DNA from: Bacillota bacterium
GTDB taxonomy: Bacteria > Bacillota > Clostridia > Peptostreptococcales > Anaerovoracaceae
Reading direction: 5' to 3'
DNA: 41,580 nucleotides
NCBI GenBank assembly: GCA_017472365.1
Contig: JAFUQN010000094.1
Location: forward strand, 1-41,580
Below are positions 8,720-17,364 of the stretch, piece by piece. How positions within the stretch are numbered: the stretch's first letter is position 1; every line of letters begins with the position of its first letter. Made by a program: the position numbers and the translations under genes. The notes beneath the pieces were generated by a model. The model ran no database searches and had not been told where the DNA came from. It saw nothing but the letters and a program-made list of their open reading frames with translations.

Positions 8720-8749
8720 TTGTATTTTCCAATGGTTTTGTGATACAAT
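8720..8749 (+). promoter_or_regulatory. Sigma-A promoter of the metH operon
   Basis: -35 TTGTAT (8720-8725), 18-bp spacer, -10 TACAAT (8744-8749). The leader to the metH ATG is only about 17 bases and carries AGGAGG. There is no room for an S-box, T-box or cobalamin riboswitch between promoter and start. Confidence 0.7.
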
Positions 8750-8772
8750 TAGATATTCAGGAGGTACGAACT

Positions 8773-11220
8773 ATGAGTATCAGAGAACTGTTGGGAAAGC
8801 GCATCGTGATCTGTGACGGGGCCATGGGGACCATGATCCAGAAGTCCGGCGTTCCCATTGAAACCCATCCGGAACTGTTGAATTTCACCCATCCGGAAGA
8901 AATCAAGAATATCTATAAAATGTACTATGAAGCCGGAAGCGACTTCATTTCTACCAATACTTTTGGAGCCAATGCCTTTAAGATGGAAGGTTGCGGATAT
9001 ACTGTCACGGAGATCGTGACCCAGGCCATCAAGATCGCGAAAGAAGCGGCCGATGAAATGACGGACAAGCTGGGCCGGAAGTGCCACGTGGGTCTGGACA
9101 TCGCGCCCATCGGACGTCTGATGGAACCGGCCGGGGACATGGTCTTCGATGAAGCGGTGGCTCTGTTCAAGGAACAGGCGGAGGCCGGTGTGAAGGCCGG
9201 TGCAGACCTGGTGGTCTGTGAGACCTTCACCGACATTTACGAATTAAAGGCGGCCATCGTCGCCGTCCGCGAGGCATCCGAAGAGATCCCGCTGTTCTGC
9301 TCCGTCAGCTTTGAAAGCGACGGCCGCATGTTGATGGGGACCGATCCGGAGACCATGGTCTACTACCTTCAGGACCTGGGAATGGACGCCCTGGGCGTCA
9401 ACTGTTCCCTGGGACCGAAGCAGATGGTGCCCATCGTGGAGCAGATCCTGGATATCTGTAAATTACCGGTCCTGGTACAGCCCAATGCCGGATTACCTCA
9501 TATCGATGAAAACGGTGAGACCGTATTCGACGTGACCATCGACGAATACGCTGCTGTCATGGAAGAACTGGTGGACAAGGGAATCGCTGTGGCCGGAGCT
9601 TGTTGCGGGACATCTCCTGACTATATCCGCGCCATCGTGGGCCGCGTGGGCCAGAAAACTCCCATTCAGAGTCCGGGTGCACGGAAAGCGGCGCGGGGAC
9701 TAACTCCCATGACCGTGTGTTCTTCCACCCGTACCGTAAAGTTCGACGGTGGTGTGAAGATCGTAGGGGAACGCATTAACCCCACCGGAAAGAAGCTTTT
9801 GAAAGAAGCACTGAAGTCGGGAGATTTCAACTATATCGAAGATGAAGCGGAACGTCAGGTGGATGCCGGTGCTCACATCCTGGATGTGAATGTGGGCCTT
9901 CCCGGGATCGACGAAAAGGAAGCAATGTTGGAAGCGGTCCGCAGAGTATCACAGATGGTCAACGTACCGCTGCAGATCGACAGCGCATCTGCGGAAGTTC
10001 TGGAAGCTGCTGTACGACGCATCAACGGTAAGCCCATCATCAACTCCGTCAACGGAAAAGAAGAAAGCATGAATGCGGTGCTGCCCATCGCGAAGAAATA
10101 TGGGGCCAACATCGTGGCGCTGACCCTGGATGAAAACGGACTTCCGGAAAACGAGGAAGAGCGCGTGGCCATCGCGGAACGGATCATCAATAGAGCTGCA
10201 GAATACGGAATCGGACCGGAACGTATCTTAGTAGATTGTCTGACATTGACCGTATCTGCTCAGCAGAACGCAGCCATGGATACGCTGAATGCGATCAAGA
10301 CTGTGAAAGAAAAGTTCGGTGTAAAGACCACGCTGGGCGCATCCAACGTGTCCTTTGGCCTTCCCAACCGTAAGCTTTTAAATGGAACCTTCCTGACCAT
10401 GGCCATGATGGCCGGTTTGGACGCGCCCATCACCGACCCTCTGGTGAAGGAATACACCGACGCCATCGCGGCCTTTGAAGCGCTGGCTGGACGGGACGTG
10501 GAATGTGTGAAATTCATTGCGAAGAACGCTTCTGTGGAGCCGGAGGGGAAAGCTGCGCAGGCGGGAGCGCCGCGGAGCGGCGCGGTTGCCGGTGAGGTGA
10601 AACTGTCGCTGTACGATATCATCCTCAAGGGAGCCATCGACAGAGCGGCGGACGCTGCAACGGAACTGTTAAAGACGAAGGAACCGCTTCAGATCGTGGA
10701 AGAAGTCATCATTCCGGCGCTGGAAGCCGTGGGGAAGGACTACGAAACGGGAGCCAGCTTTTTACCGCAGCTGATCAAGTCTGCGGACACCGTGAGAGAA
10801 GCCTTTGTGGTTCTGAAAGAAGCCATGGCTAAAGACGGCGGCGACATTTCCTACGGAAAGGTGATCATTGCCACGGTAGAGGGCGATATCCACGACATCG
10901 GAAAGAATATCGTGAAAGTCCTTCTGGAAAACTACGGCTATGAAGTCATTGACCTGGGGAAAGATGTTCCCGTGGATCGCGTGGTTGAGGCTGCGAAGGA
11001 ACATGACATCCGGATGGTAGGACTTTCCGCGCTGATGACTACCACTGTGGTGAATATGGAAAAGACGATCCGGGCGCTGAAAGATGCGGGGCTGGATTGT
11101 AAAATTGCCGTGGGCGGCGCTGTGCTGACCCAGGATTACGCCGACAAGATCGGTGCCGATTATTATTGCCGTGAAGCCATGGATACGGTAAAAGCGGCCA
11201 ACGAATTATTTAAGAAGTAA
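8773..11220 (+). CDS. metH: Cobalamin-dependent methionine synthase without reactivation domain
   Basis: Transfers methyl from methyl-THF via cobalamin to homocysteine. It has 815 residues. Start at ATG 8773 with AGGAGG upstream; an open frame extends to 8530 but has no initiation signals and runs through the promoter. Domains: homocysteine-binding barrel 1-290 with zinc ligands Cys211 (GVNCSLGP), Cys277 and Cys278 (GACCGTSPDY); pterin-binding barrel about 320-600 (VGERINPTGKK, DVNVGLPGID, LGASNVSFGLPNR); cobalamin cap and Rossmann domain from about 620, with D705-x-H707-x-x-G710, where His707 is the lower axial cobalt ligand. The C-terminal SAM-binding reactivation domain of E. coli MetH is absent, as in other short Clostridia/Thermotoga forms. 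It is the first gene of a run of five closely spaced genes. Confidence 0.97.
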   Translation: MSIRELLGKRIVICDGAMGTMIQKSGVPIETHPELLNFTHPEEIKNIYKMYYEAGSDFISTNTFGANAFKMEGCGYTVTEIVTQAIKIAKEAADEMTDKLGRKCHVGLDIAPIGRLMEPAGDMVFDEAVALFKEQAEAGVKAGADLVVCETFTDIYELKAAIVAVREASEEIPLFCSVSFESDGRMLMGTDPETMVYYLQDLGMDALGVNCSLGPKQMVPIVEQILDICKLPVLVQPNAGLPHIDENGETVFDVTIDEYAAVMEELVDKGIAVAGACCGTSPDYIRAIVGRVGQKTPIQSPGARKAARGLTPMTVCSSTRTVKFDGGVKIVGERINPTGKKLLKEALKSGDFNYIEDEAERQVDAGAHILDVNVGLPGIDEKEAMLEAVRRVSQMVNVPLQIDSASAEVLEAAVRRINGKPIINSVNGKEESMNAVLPIAKKYGANIVALTLDENGLPENEEERVAIAERIINRAAEYGIGPERILVDCLTLTVSAQQNAAMDTLNAIKTVKEKFGVKTTLGASNVSFGLPNRKLLNGTFLTMAMMAGLDAPITDPLVKEYTDAIAAFEALAGRDVECVKFIAKNASVEPEGKAAQAGAPRSGAVAGEVKLSLYDIILKGAIDRAADAATELLKTKEPLQIVEEVIIPALEAVGKDYETGASFLPQLIKSADTVREAFVVLKEAMAKDGGDISYGKVIIATVEGDIHDIGKNIVKVLLENYGYEVIDLGKDVPVDRVVEAAKEHDIRMVGLSALMTTTVVNMEKTIRALKDAGLDCKIAVGGAVLTQDYADKIGADYYCREAMDTVKAANELFKK

Positions 11221-11235
11221 AAAGGGGATACGACT

Positions 11236-11712
11236 ATGACGAACCGACCGAATTGGGACGAATATTTCATGGAAATGGCCGAGCTGGCCAGAACCAGAAC
11301 CACCTGCCTCAGACGCGGTGTTGGCGCAGTCATCGTGAAGGACAACCGCGTTATGGCCACCGGATATAATGGTGCGCCTGCCGGGGTAGCTCACTGTGAA
11401 GAGACCGGCTGTCTGAGACAGCAGATGAACGTGCCCAGCGGAAAGTGCCATGAACTTTGCCGCGGACTGCACGCCGAACAGAATGCCATCATCCAGGCTG
11501 CGCGCCATGGGCAGAATATTTCCGGAGGAACGCTGTACTGCACGACCCAGCCCTGTGTCATCTGTTCCAAGATGATCATCAATGCCGGGATCAAGCGCAT
11601 CGTCATCAAAGAAGCGTATCCGGACGAACTGGGTGTGGGAATGCTGACTGAAGCAGGGATCAAGATCGAACTGATCGACGATCTGCGCTCCAAACCTCAG
11701 ACGGAGGAATAA
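11236..11712 (+). CDS. comEB: dCMP deaminase (ComEB type)
   Basis: A 158-residue zinc deaminase converting dCMP to dUMP for thymidylate supply. The zinc site is HAE (79-81, His ligand and catalytic Glu) with PCVIC (Cys107, Cys110). An additional Cys/His-rich insert (CEETGCLR...[11 protein letters not shown]) is typical of ComEB-type dCMP deaminases and binds a second zinc. The ribosome binding site AAGGGGAT precedes the ATG. It lies 15 bases behind metH and 3 bases ahead of tagO, inside the metH operon. Confidence 0.95.
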   Translation: MTNRPNWDEYFMEMAELARTRTTCLRRGVGAVIVKDNRVMATGYNGAPAGVAHCEETGCLRQQMNVPSGKCHELCRGLHAEQNAIIQAARHGQNISGGTLYCTTQPCVICSKMIINAGIKRIVIKEAYPDELGVGMLTEAGIKIELIDDLRSKPQTEE

Positions 11713-11715
11713 TCA

Positions 11716-12864
11716 ATGAATCAACTGATGTTAATGTTTATGGCGGCCTTTGCGGTCTCCGTGGTCTGCACGCCGCTGGCCATCAAAATTGCGCCGAAGA
11801 TCGGTGCAGTGGACATACCGAAAGATGCCAGACGTATGCATACAAAACCGATGCCCCGCTTCGGTGGGATGGCGATTTTCCTGGGAACCATGAGTATCGT
11901 GACGATCTTTCTTCCCAAGGACAGCCAGCTGTGGGGTGTGATCCTCAGTGCTACGCTGATGTATGTGGTGGGGGTGGTGGACGACCTGAAGGGAATCCGG
12001 GCTAAGGTGAAGCTGTTTGGACAGATCGCCTGCGCAACGATCCTGTATTTGTTCAGCATCCGCATCTCCGTCATGGGAAATCCGCTCCCCTGGGGGCCGG
12101 AAGTATTCCATTTTCCGTTGCTGGTCAGCTATCTGGTCACCGTGGTATGGATCGTGGGCGTTACCAATGCCGTAAACCTGATCGACGGCCTGGACGGATT
12201 GGCTGCGGGAGTCTGTGCCATCGCCAGCCTGTCCATCGCGTATACGGCGCACTTACACGACCGCATGACCACATGCAGTATCATGAGTGCTCTGGCGGGA
12301 GCCTGCCTGGGCTTTCTAGTGTTCAACTTCAATCCGGCAAAGATTTTCATGGGTGACAGCGGATCGCTGTTCCTGGGGTATATGCTGGCAAGCGTATCGC
12401 TGTTAGGCGATACGCCGCTGAAGAGCACCACCATCCTGGCGACCATGGTGCCGATCTGTGTACTGGCACTTCCGCTGTTCGATACCACCTTTGCGATTCT
12501 GAGAAGACTGGTGACCCACCGTCCCATTATGGAAGCGGACCGTGGTCATCTGCATCACCGCATCATGGCCATCGGCTGGGGCCAGCGCCGCACCGTACTG
12601 ATCCTGTACTGCATTTCCGGCGTTATGGGCGTGGCTGCGATCCTGTTTAGTTTGGACATGATCGTTGAAACGCTGATCCTCATGGTGATCGCGGGAACAC
12701 TGATCTTTGTCTTCCTGGATAATGAGATCGTGGATAAGAGCGAAAATGTTACAAAAGGCCGGAAGTTATTACAGGAATGGCCCAAGAACAAGAATGAAAT
12801 CGTTAAGCGCAAGGATGCGAGCATCGTTGTGAAAGACGATAAGAAAGGGAAAAGGAAAAAATAG
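11716..12864 (+). CDS. tagO: Undecaprenyl-phosphate GlcNAc-1-phosphate transferase (TagO/WecA family)
   Basis: A polytopic membrane enzyme (382 residues, about 10-11 helices) that starts wall teichoic acid or capsule-type polysaccharide on the lipid carrier. Seen: KDARRMHTKPMPRFGG near the N-terminus, VVDDLKG with the Mg-binding Asp pair, NLIDGLDGLAAG, FMGDSGSLFLG, and HLHHR of the last cytoplasmic loop; these are the MraY/WecA superfamily signatures. The tail is a basic Lys-rich stretch (about 355-382). The next gene, wecB, begins with the base directly after this stop codon, so translation is probably coupled and the two likely act in the same pathway. The exact sugar acceptor product cannot be decided. 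Confidence 0.94.
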   Translation: MNQLMLMFMAAFAVSVVCTPLAIKIAPKIGAVDIPKDARRMHTKPMPRFGGMAIFLGTMSIVTIFLPKDSQLWGVILSATLMYVVGVVDDLKGIRAKVKLFGQIACATILYLFSIRISVMGNPLPWGPEVFHFPLLVSYLVTVVWIVGVTNAVNLIDGLDGLAAGVCAIASLSIAYTAHLHDRMTTCSIMSALAGACLGFLVFNFNPAKIFMGDSGSLFLGYMLASVSLLGDTPLKSTTILATMVPICVLALPLFDTTFAILRRLVTHRPIMEADRGHLHHRIMAIGWGQRRTVLILYCISGVMGVAAILFSLDMIVETLILMVIAGTLIFVFLDNEIVDKSENVTKGRKLLQEWPKNKNEIVKRKDASIVVKDDKKGKRKK

Positions 12865-13974
12865 ATGAAGATCATGACCGTATTCGGAACCAGACCGGAA
12901 GCTATTAAAATGGCACCGCTGGTAAAGAAACTGAATGAAGATCCCGAAATCGAATCCGTACTGTGCGTTACAGCACAGCATCGTCAGATGCTGGATCAGG
13001 TAATGGACCTGTTCGAGCTGACTCCGGATTATGACCTGAATATCATGAAGCCCAATCAGACCATTTCCATGATCACCGCCAACGTACTGACGGGACTGGA
13101 ACCGGTGCTCAAAAAGGAAAAACCGGATATGGTGCTGGTTCATGGCGATACATCCACCACCTTTGTAACGGCGCTGGCATCGTTTTACCAGCAGATCCCG
13201 GTAGGTCATGTGGAAGCGGGCTTACGAACCTACGATAAATATTCTCCGTTCCCGGAAGAAATCAACCGCGTCCTCACCGGACATATCGCGGAACTGCATT
13301 TTGCTCCCACCGAACGGAACCGTCAGAACCTGCTGGCAGAACGTATTTCCGACGATAAAATCGTCATTACCGGAAATACCGTCATCGACGCTCTGCTGCA
13401 GGTGGCGGATAAGCCTTACGAATTCGAAGATGAAACCCTGAAAGCTCTGGATTTTGAAAACAAGCGCGTGATTTGTGTCACTTGTCACCGTCGTGAAAAC
13501 CTGGGCGAAAACATGGAACACATCTTCACTGCTCTGCGTGATATCGCTGCGGAATTTGATGATGTGGAAATCGTATACCCGATCCACATGAATCCCAAAG
13601 TTCGCGACATCGCCGGTCGTATCTTTGAAGGATGCGGAAACATCCACCTGATTGAACCGCTGCAGTATCAGCCTTTTGTCAATCTGATGGCCAGATCCTA
13701 CTTCATCGTCACTGACTCCGGCGGGATGCAGGAGGAAGCACCGTCTCTGGGTAAGCCGGTCCTGGTGGTACGCCGTGAGACCGAACGTCCCGAAGCCATC
13801 GAAGCCGGCACTGTAAAGCTGGCGGGGGTAGAACGAGATACTATCTACGCCATGGCAAAGGAACTTCTGACCGACAAGGATGCTTATGACAGTATGGCTC
13901 ACGCTGTCAATCCCTACGGTGATGGAACGGCCTGCGACCAGATCATCGCCGCATTAAAGGCAAAGCTGAAATAA
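12865..13974 (+). CDS. wecB: UDP-N-acetylglucosamine 2-epimerase, non-hydrolysing
   Basis: Interconverts UDP-GlcNAc and UDP-ManNAc, feeding ManNAc into teichoic acid linkage units or surface polysaccharide (the gene is also called mnaA). It has 369 residues, normal length. Seen: MTVFGTRPEAIKMAPL, TAQHRQMLDQV, VHGDTSTTF, GHVEAGLRTYDKYSPFPEEINR, CVTCHRRENLG and the C-terminal DSGGMQEEAPSLGKPVLVVRRETERPEA substrate loop. All active-site blocks are intact. It abuts tagO, which fits a TagO-linkage unit pathway. Confidence 0.97.
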   Translation: MKIMTVFGTRPEAIKMAPLVKKLNEDPEIESVLCVTAQHRQMLDQVMDLFELTPDYDLNIMKPNQTISMITANVLTGLEPVLKKEKPDMVLVHGDTSTTFVTALASFYQQIPVGHVEAGLRTYDKYSPFPEEINRVLTGHIAELHFAPTERNRQNLLAERISDDKIVITGNTVIDALLQVADKPYEFEDETLKALDFENKRVICVTCHRRENLGENMEHIFTALRDIAAEFDDVEIVYPIHMNPKVRDIAGRIFEGCGNIHLIEPLQYQPFVNLMARSYFIVTDSGGMQEEAPSLGKPVLVVRRETERPEAIEAGTVKLAGVERDTIYAMAKELLTDKDAYDSMAHAVNPYGDGTACDQIIAALKAKLK

Positions 13975-13976
13975 AT

Positions 13977-15353
13977 ATGGAACATCAAATCGATCGAAAA
14001 CAATTATATAAAACTCTGGCTGTGGTGGTTCTCCCCATATCGCTCCAGCAGCTGATCTCTTCTTCCCTGAGTCTGGTGGATAACCTGATGATCGGAAGTA
14101 TGGGTGAAGCAGAGCTGGCTGCCGTGGGACTGGCCACCCAGTTCTATTTTATTCACTGGATGATGTTATTTGGTTTCTCCAGCGGCTGTAATACCTTCCT
14201 GTCCCAGTTCTACGGGACCGGCGACTGGAAGAATTTCCGGAAAGTTGTAGGCTTCGTTATCCTGGTGGCTCTCTGCGGTGGAACGTGTTTCTTCCTGGGA
14301 GCACTTTTGTTCCCCACGCAGATCATGTCCATCTTTACTGACGATCCGCTGACCATTCAACTGGGAGCACAGTACATCCGGACAGGGTCCCCCTGTTTCT
14401 TATGCATTGCCATTAACGTTCCCTTCACTGCGGCGCTCCGCGTGTCGGAACAGGCTACAATCCCGCTGCGAAACAGTACCATCGCCTTCTTCGGAAACAC
14501 TTTCCTGAACTATGTATTTATTTTTGGAAAGTTTGGCTTTCCGGTCATGGGTGTCAAGGGCGCGGCGCTGGCGACGGTTTGCTGCCGTATTATCGAGGTG
14601 AGCTTGACACTGTTTGCAGTCTTTGTCCGAAAGAACAAAGTGGCTGCTCCGCTGAAGGAATTTTTCGGTTGGAACCGTAATTTCGTGGTCCGCGTGGTGA
14701 AGAACTGCATTCCCACCACCATCAACGAGACCATGTGGGCTGCGGCAACCGCCGCGTACAACGCGGCGTATGGCCACCTTCCGGTTACGGCTTTCGCGGC
14801 GGTACAGGCTGCCAATACTGTTCTGAACATGTTTACCATGGCCATCTACAGCCTCGGTGACGGAATGATGATCCTGGTTGGCCAGGAACTGGGCCGCAGA
14901 AAGTTTGAACGGGCTTACAACCTGGCGAAAGAAATCATCAAAGTCAGCCTGGGAGTGGCTGCTTTTGCGGGAGTCCTGTTGTTTATCATGTCTGGACCAA
15001 TCTCCGGCCTGTTTAATTTTACAGAAGAAGGACTGAGCCTTCTGCGAAAGATCCTGATGGTCTATTCCTTCACTCTGATCCTAAAGCTGTACGACGGAAT
15101 CCACATCACAGGGACCTTACGAGCCGGCGGCGATACCAAGTTCGCCATGTTCTGTGAATTGGGAACCATGTGGTTGGTGGGCGTTCCCCTGGTATTCCTG
15201 GGTGCACTGTATCTGGGTCTTCCCGTTTACTGGGTCGTTCTCATGTCTGCCATGGAAGAAGTGGTCAAGGCCATGATCCTCAGCTGGCGCTTCCTGTCAA
15301 AAAAATGGGTCAACAATGTGATCCGCGGTATCGAAAGCGTGGATAATTTATAA
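13977..15353 (+). CDS. MATE-family efflux transporter
   Basis: A 458-residue integral membrane protein with about 12 hydrophobic segments in two homologous halves. Typical MATE features: PISLQQLISSSLSLVDNLMIGSMGEAELAAVGLATQ at the N-terminus (helix 1 and the following loop) and the equivalent PTTINETMWAAATAAYNAAYG in the second half. MATE proteins export cations, drugs or metabolites in exchange for Na+ or H+; the substrate here is unknown. The ATG follows the wecB stop by 2 bases, with only a weak distant AAAGG, so translation probably depends on coupling to wecB. Last gene before the terminator. Confidence 0.9.
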   Translation: MEHQIDRKQLYKTLAVVVLPISLQQLISSSLSLVDNLMIGSMGEAELAAVGLATQFYFIHWMMLFGFSSGCNTFLSQFYGTGDWKNFRKVVGFVILVALCGGTCFFLGALLFPTQIMSIFTDDPLTIQLGAQYIRTGSPCFLCIAINVPFTAALRVSEQATIPLRNSTIAFFGNTFLNYVFIFGKFGFPVMGVKGAALATVCCRIIEVSLTLFAVFVRKNKVAAPLKEFFGWNRNFVVRVVKNCIPTTINETMWAAATAAYNAAYGHLPVTAFAAVQAANTVLNMFTMAIYSLGDGMMILVGQELGRRKFERAYNLAKEIIKVSLGVAAFAGVLLFIMSGPISGLFNFTEEGLSLLRKILMVYSFTLILKLYDGIHITGTLRAGGDTKFAMFCELGTMWLVGVPLVFLGALYLGLPVYWVVLMSAMEEVVKAMILSWRFLSKKWVNNVIRGIESVDNL

Positions 15354-15360
15354 GAATCAA

Positions 15361-15405
15361 AAACGACCGAAACCGCGGCCAGAGAAGCTGCAGTTCGGTC
15401 GTTTT
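15361..15405. terminator. Bidirectional terminator after the metH-MATE operon
   Basis: 11-bp stem AAACGACCGAA / TTCGGTCGTTT (15361-15371, 15394-15404). A GC-rich loop sits between the arms, and T runs are present on both strands. It serves the MATE gene and the convergent SGNH hydrolase gene. Confidence 0.88.
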
Positions 15406-15428
15406 ATTATTAGATGAAGAAATTTGAA

Positions 15429-15448
15429 GCGCCAAAGGCGCATGCAAC
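15429..15448. repeat. Short GC palindrome followed by GCAACC
   Basis: GCGCC-AAA-GGCGC hairpin (15429-15441), then ATGCAACC, immediately behind the SGNH hydrolase stop codon. It is similar in size and position to the palindrome behind the YitT gene at 1219. Confidence 0.45.
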
Positions 15449-16105
15449 CTAAAGCTCGAAAATCTCGCGGATCTTGTCAGCGACAGCCTCTGCCAGAGCC
15501 AGATGGGACTCGGCATCCATATGGACACAGTCCTTCAAAGAAGGCTCTGCATAATCGGCGGCGTTCATGAACCAGGCATTGTGGTCCTTGGCAATGCGCT
15601 GATATAGTTCCGGATATTTCAGAGATTCTTCATATCCCAGACGGAGACTGGAATCCGGTCTTCGCTGTTGGATTTCGGGATGAAGGGAGATGGGGGAAAG
15701 GATCAGGAGCTTCAATCCGTTGGGGAAGTTGGAACTTCCAAGAGGCAGAGGATAACGAGCATCAGCGTTTTCCAAGATCCGGATCAGCTCTTCGAAACCC
15801 TTGGCGGAGGCGATAGCATCCACATACTTTAAGTCATTGACACCGAGGCACAGGACCACTAAGTCCAGGGGAGCATGGGAGGCCAGTGCGTAGCCCAATC
15901 CGTCGCGACCGTTGCGGCTGGCGAACAGGGGATCGTCATAGACGGTGGTACGTCCGCTGATGGCGGATTCCACCGCAACGATATGGTCAGATAATATGGT
16001 TCCGACCACAGAGGGCCAGCGGATGTCTTCCGGAAAACGATTTCCGGTACCGGGGATATAGCCCCAGGTGTTGGAATCGCCATAGAAAAGGACTCGTTTT
16101 TTCAT
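15449..16105 (-). CDS. SGNH/GDSL hydrolase, arylesterase-like
   Basis: A 218-residue esterase/lipase-fold protein. Start taken at MKKRVLFYGDSN (ATG 16105), preceded by AGAAAGGATC; a longer frame from 16153 lacks a site. Block I YGDSNTWGY carries the nucleophile Ser, the ESAISGRTT segment the oxyanion Gly, block III GVNDLK the Asn, and DCVHMDAESH the Asp-His pair. The YGDSNTWG...RWP arrangement is that of the arylesterase/acyltransferase branch (MsAcT type). No signal peptide, so cytoplasmic. Natural substrate unknown. Downstream of the substrate-binding lipoprotein gene by 77 bases; a weak hairpin lies between them. Confidence 0.9.
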   Translation of the reverse strand: MKKRVLFYGDSNTWGYIPGTGNRFPEDIRWPSVVGTILSDHIVAVESAISGRTTVYDDPLFASRNGRDGLGYALASHAPLDLVVLCLGVNDLKYVDAIASAKGFEELIRILENADARYPLPLGSSNFPNGLKLLILSPISLHPEIQQRRPDSSLRLGYEESLKYPELYQRIAKDHNAWFMNAADYAEPSLKDCVHMDAESHLALAEAVADKIREIFEL

Positions 16106-16134
16106 TGTGTCAGATCCTTTCTGAAACAGGGACA

Positions 16135-16157
16135 GGTCATGCCGCTGTGACATGACC
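16135..16157 (-). terminator. Weak hairpin between lipoprotein and SGNH genes
   Basis: 7-bp stem GGTCATG / CATGACC with a 9-base loop. On the minus strand no clear T run follows, so it may only reduce read-through from the binding-protein gene into the hydrolase gene. Confidence 0.35.
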
Positions 16158-16182
16158 CTCCTGATTCATTTTGGTGTTAAAG

Positions 16183-17232
16183 TTAGCCTTTGATGTCAGC
16201 GTACAGAGCGTTCCACTTTTCCAGGATGGCTGCCTTCTGTTCGCGCAGTTCCTGAACCGGACGTACGACCCAGTTGATGGAGTCGGTGGGCGGTAACAGA
16301 CAATCGTCGGACAGAGTAGCGTTCTTGTTGGTGAATCTGGTACCCAGGTCGCCTTCAGCAGATCTGGTCTGACCTTCTGCACTCATGATGCTGTCGACAA
16401 ATGCCTTAGCAGCGGTCGGATGAGGACAATCCTTGATCACAGCAACGCCGCTGGACATAGCGGATACACCTTCGGTGGGATATACCAGACGGATGTTGTC
16501 TGCACCGTTGGCCAGAGGAGTAGCTACGCCGTTTTCATAGGACAGGCCTACAACATATTCACCGTCAACAACGGAGTTGAAGGTTGCGGAGGAGGAAGAG
16601 GCAATCACTACGTTCTTCATCAGGCCGCCGATGTAGTCCCATGCTTCGTCAGAATCGAGACCGTAAACGGACATCAGGTTACATACGTTGTTCCATGCGG
16701 AGGAAGAGCTGTTGGGGTCAGCCATCAGGATCTTACCTTCCAGCTTGGGATCCAGAAGATCAGCGTAGGACTGGATGTTCAGACCCAGTTCGGCTTCCAG
16801 ATCGGTGTTGACGCACAGACATACGGTGGACAGACCATTGTAGCTGTAGAAGCCGTTGTCACTCTGGTAACCTTCCAGAAGTTCATCTTCGTAGGGAGTC
16901 AGGTAGGCTTCGAACAGAGCTGCGTTCTTATCGCCGTCGGTGTTGGACAGACCGCCCAGGAAGACGTCGCCGTTGGGAGCTGCAGCTTCACCGGTAACAC
17001 GGGTCAGCAGTTCGCCGGCACTTCCGCTGACGATTTCGATGTTCACATCGGGATACTGTTCGCGGAACAGAGAAGTCCAGGCATCCAGCTGTTCTTCAGT
17101 AATGGTAGCGTAAACAACTAAATCGGTTTCCATTCCGTCAACGGGGTTGTCAGCTTCGGTGTCGCCCCCACCGCAAGCAGCCAAAGACAGAACCAGGATC
17201 ATTGCCAGAAGCAGTGCAAATAATTTTTTCAT
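16183..17232 (-). CDS. Extracellular solute-binding lipoprotein (ferric-iron/polyamine type), orphan
   Basis: A 349-residue exported lipoprotein. The signal peptide MKKLFALLLAMILVLSLAAC has the lipobox LAAC with the lipidated Cys20, followed by a GGGDTEADN linker. The mature part has the bilobal type-1 binding protein pattern of the iron(III)/2-aminoethylphosphonate-like branch: LVVYATITEEQLDAW, DVFLGGLSNT, GFYSYNGLSTVCLCVNTD, LEGKILMADPNSSSSAWN, VIKDCPHPTAAKAFVDSIMS and GTRFTNKNATL. The ligand is not decidable. No permease or ATPase gene lies next to it; its neighbours are an SGNH hydrolase and, divergently, two DeoR regulators. The start has AAAGGAGAACG upstream and a promoter at 17281-17309. 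Confidence 0.88.
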   Translation of the reverse strand: MKKLFALLLAMILVLSLAACGGGDTEADNPVDGMETDLVVYATITEEQLDAWTSLFREQYPDVNIEIVSGSAGELLTRVTGEAAAPNGDVFLGGLSNTDGDKNAALFEAYLTPYEDELLEGYQSDNGFYSYNGLSTVCLCVNTDLEAELGLNIQSYADLLDPKLEGKILMADPNSSSSAWNNVCNLMSVYGLDSDEAWDYIGGLMKNVVIASSSSATFNSVVDGEYVVGLSYENGVATPLANGADNIRLVYPTEGVSAMSSGVAVIKDCPHPTAAKAFVDSIMSAEGQTRSAEGDLGTRFTNKNATLSDDCLLPPTDSINWVVRPVQELREQKAAILEKWNALYADIKG

Positions 17233-17280
17233 TTGTTCGTTCTCCTTTACTGGATTTTCTTACCTATACGGTATATAATC

Positions 17281-17309
17281 ATCGTAATCAACGTGATTGT
17301 TATTGTCAA
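17281..17309 (-). promoter_or_regulatory. Promoter of the binding-protein gene with a dyad in its spacer
   Basis: Minus strand: -35 TTGACA (17309-17304), 17-bp spacer, -10 TACGAT (17286-17281). The spacer contains the inverted repeat AATCA-ACG-TGATT (17286-17298), a likely repressor operator; the divergent DeoR regulators are obvious candidates to bind it. Confidence 0.6.
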
Positions 17310-17364
17310 TAATCTGAAAAAATCAAGGAAACGCTCAATAACGATCACAATAAAGGAGCCGTAA

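Noticed and set aside
8530-8772. Long N-terminal extension of metH
   Set aside because: It contains the metH promoter and the start region of the divergent GNAT gene. AGGAGG and the normal MetH N-terminus begin at 8773.
8583-8772. Riboswitch (S-box, cobalamin or T-box) in front of metH
   Set aside because: The promoter leaves a leader of only about 17 bases; no conserved riboswitch core is seen.
11716-15353. Complete teichoic acid or capsule gene cluster
   Set aside because: Only tagO and wecB are present. The next gene is a MATE transporter followed by a terminator; no glycosyltransferases or polymerase are seen.
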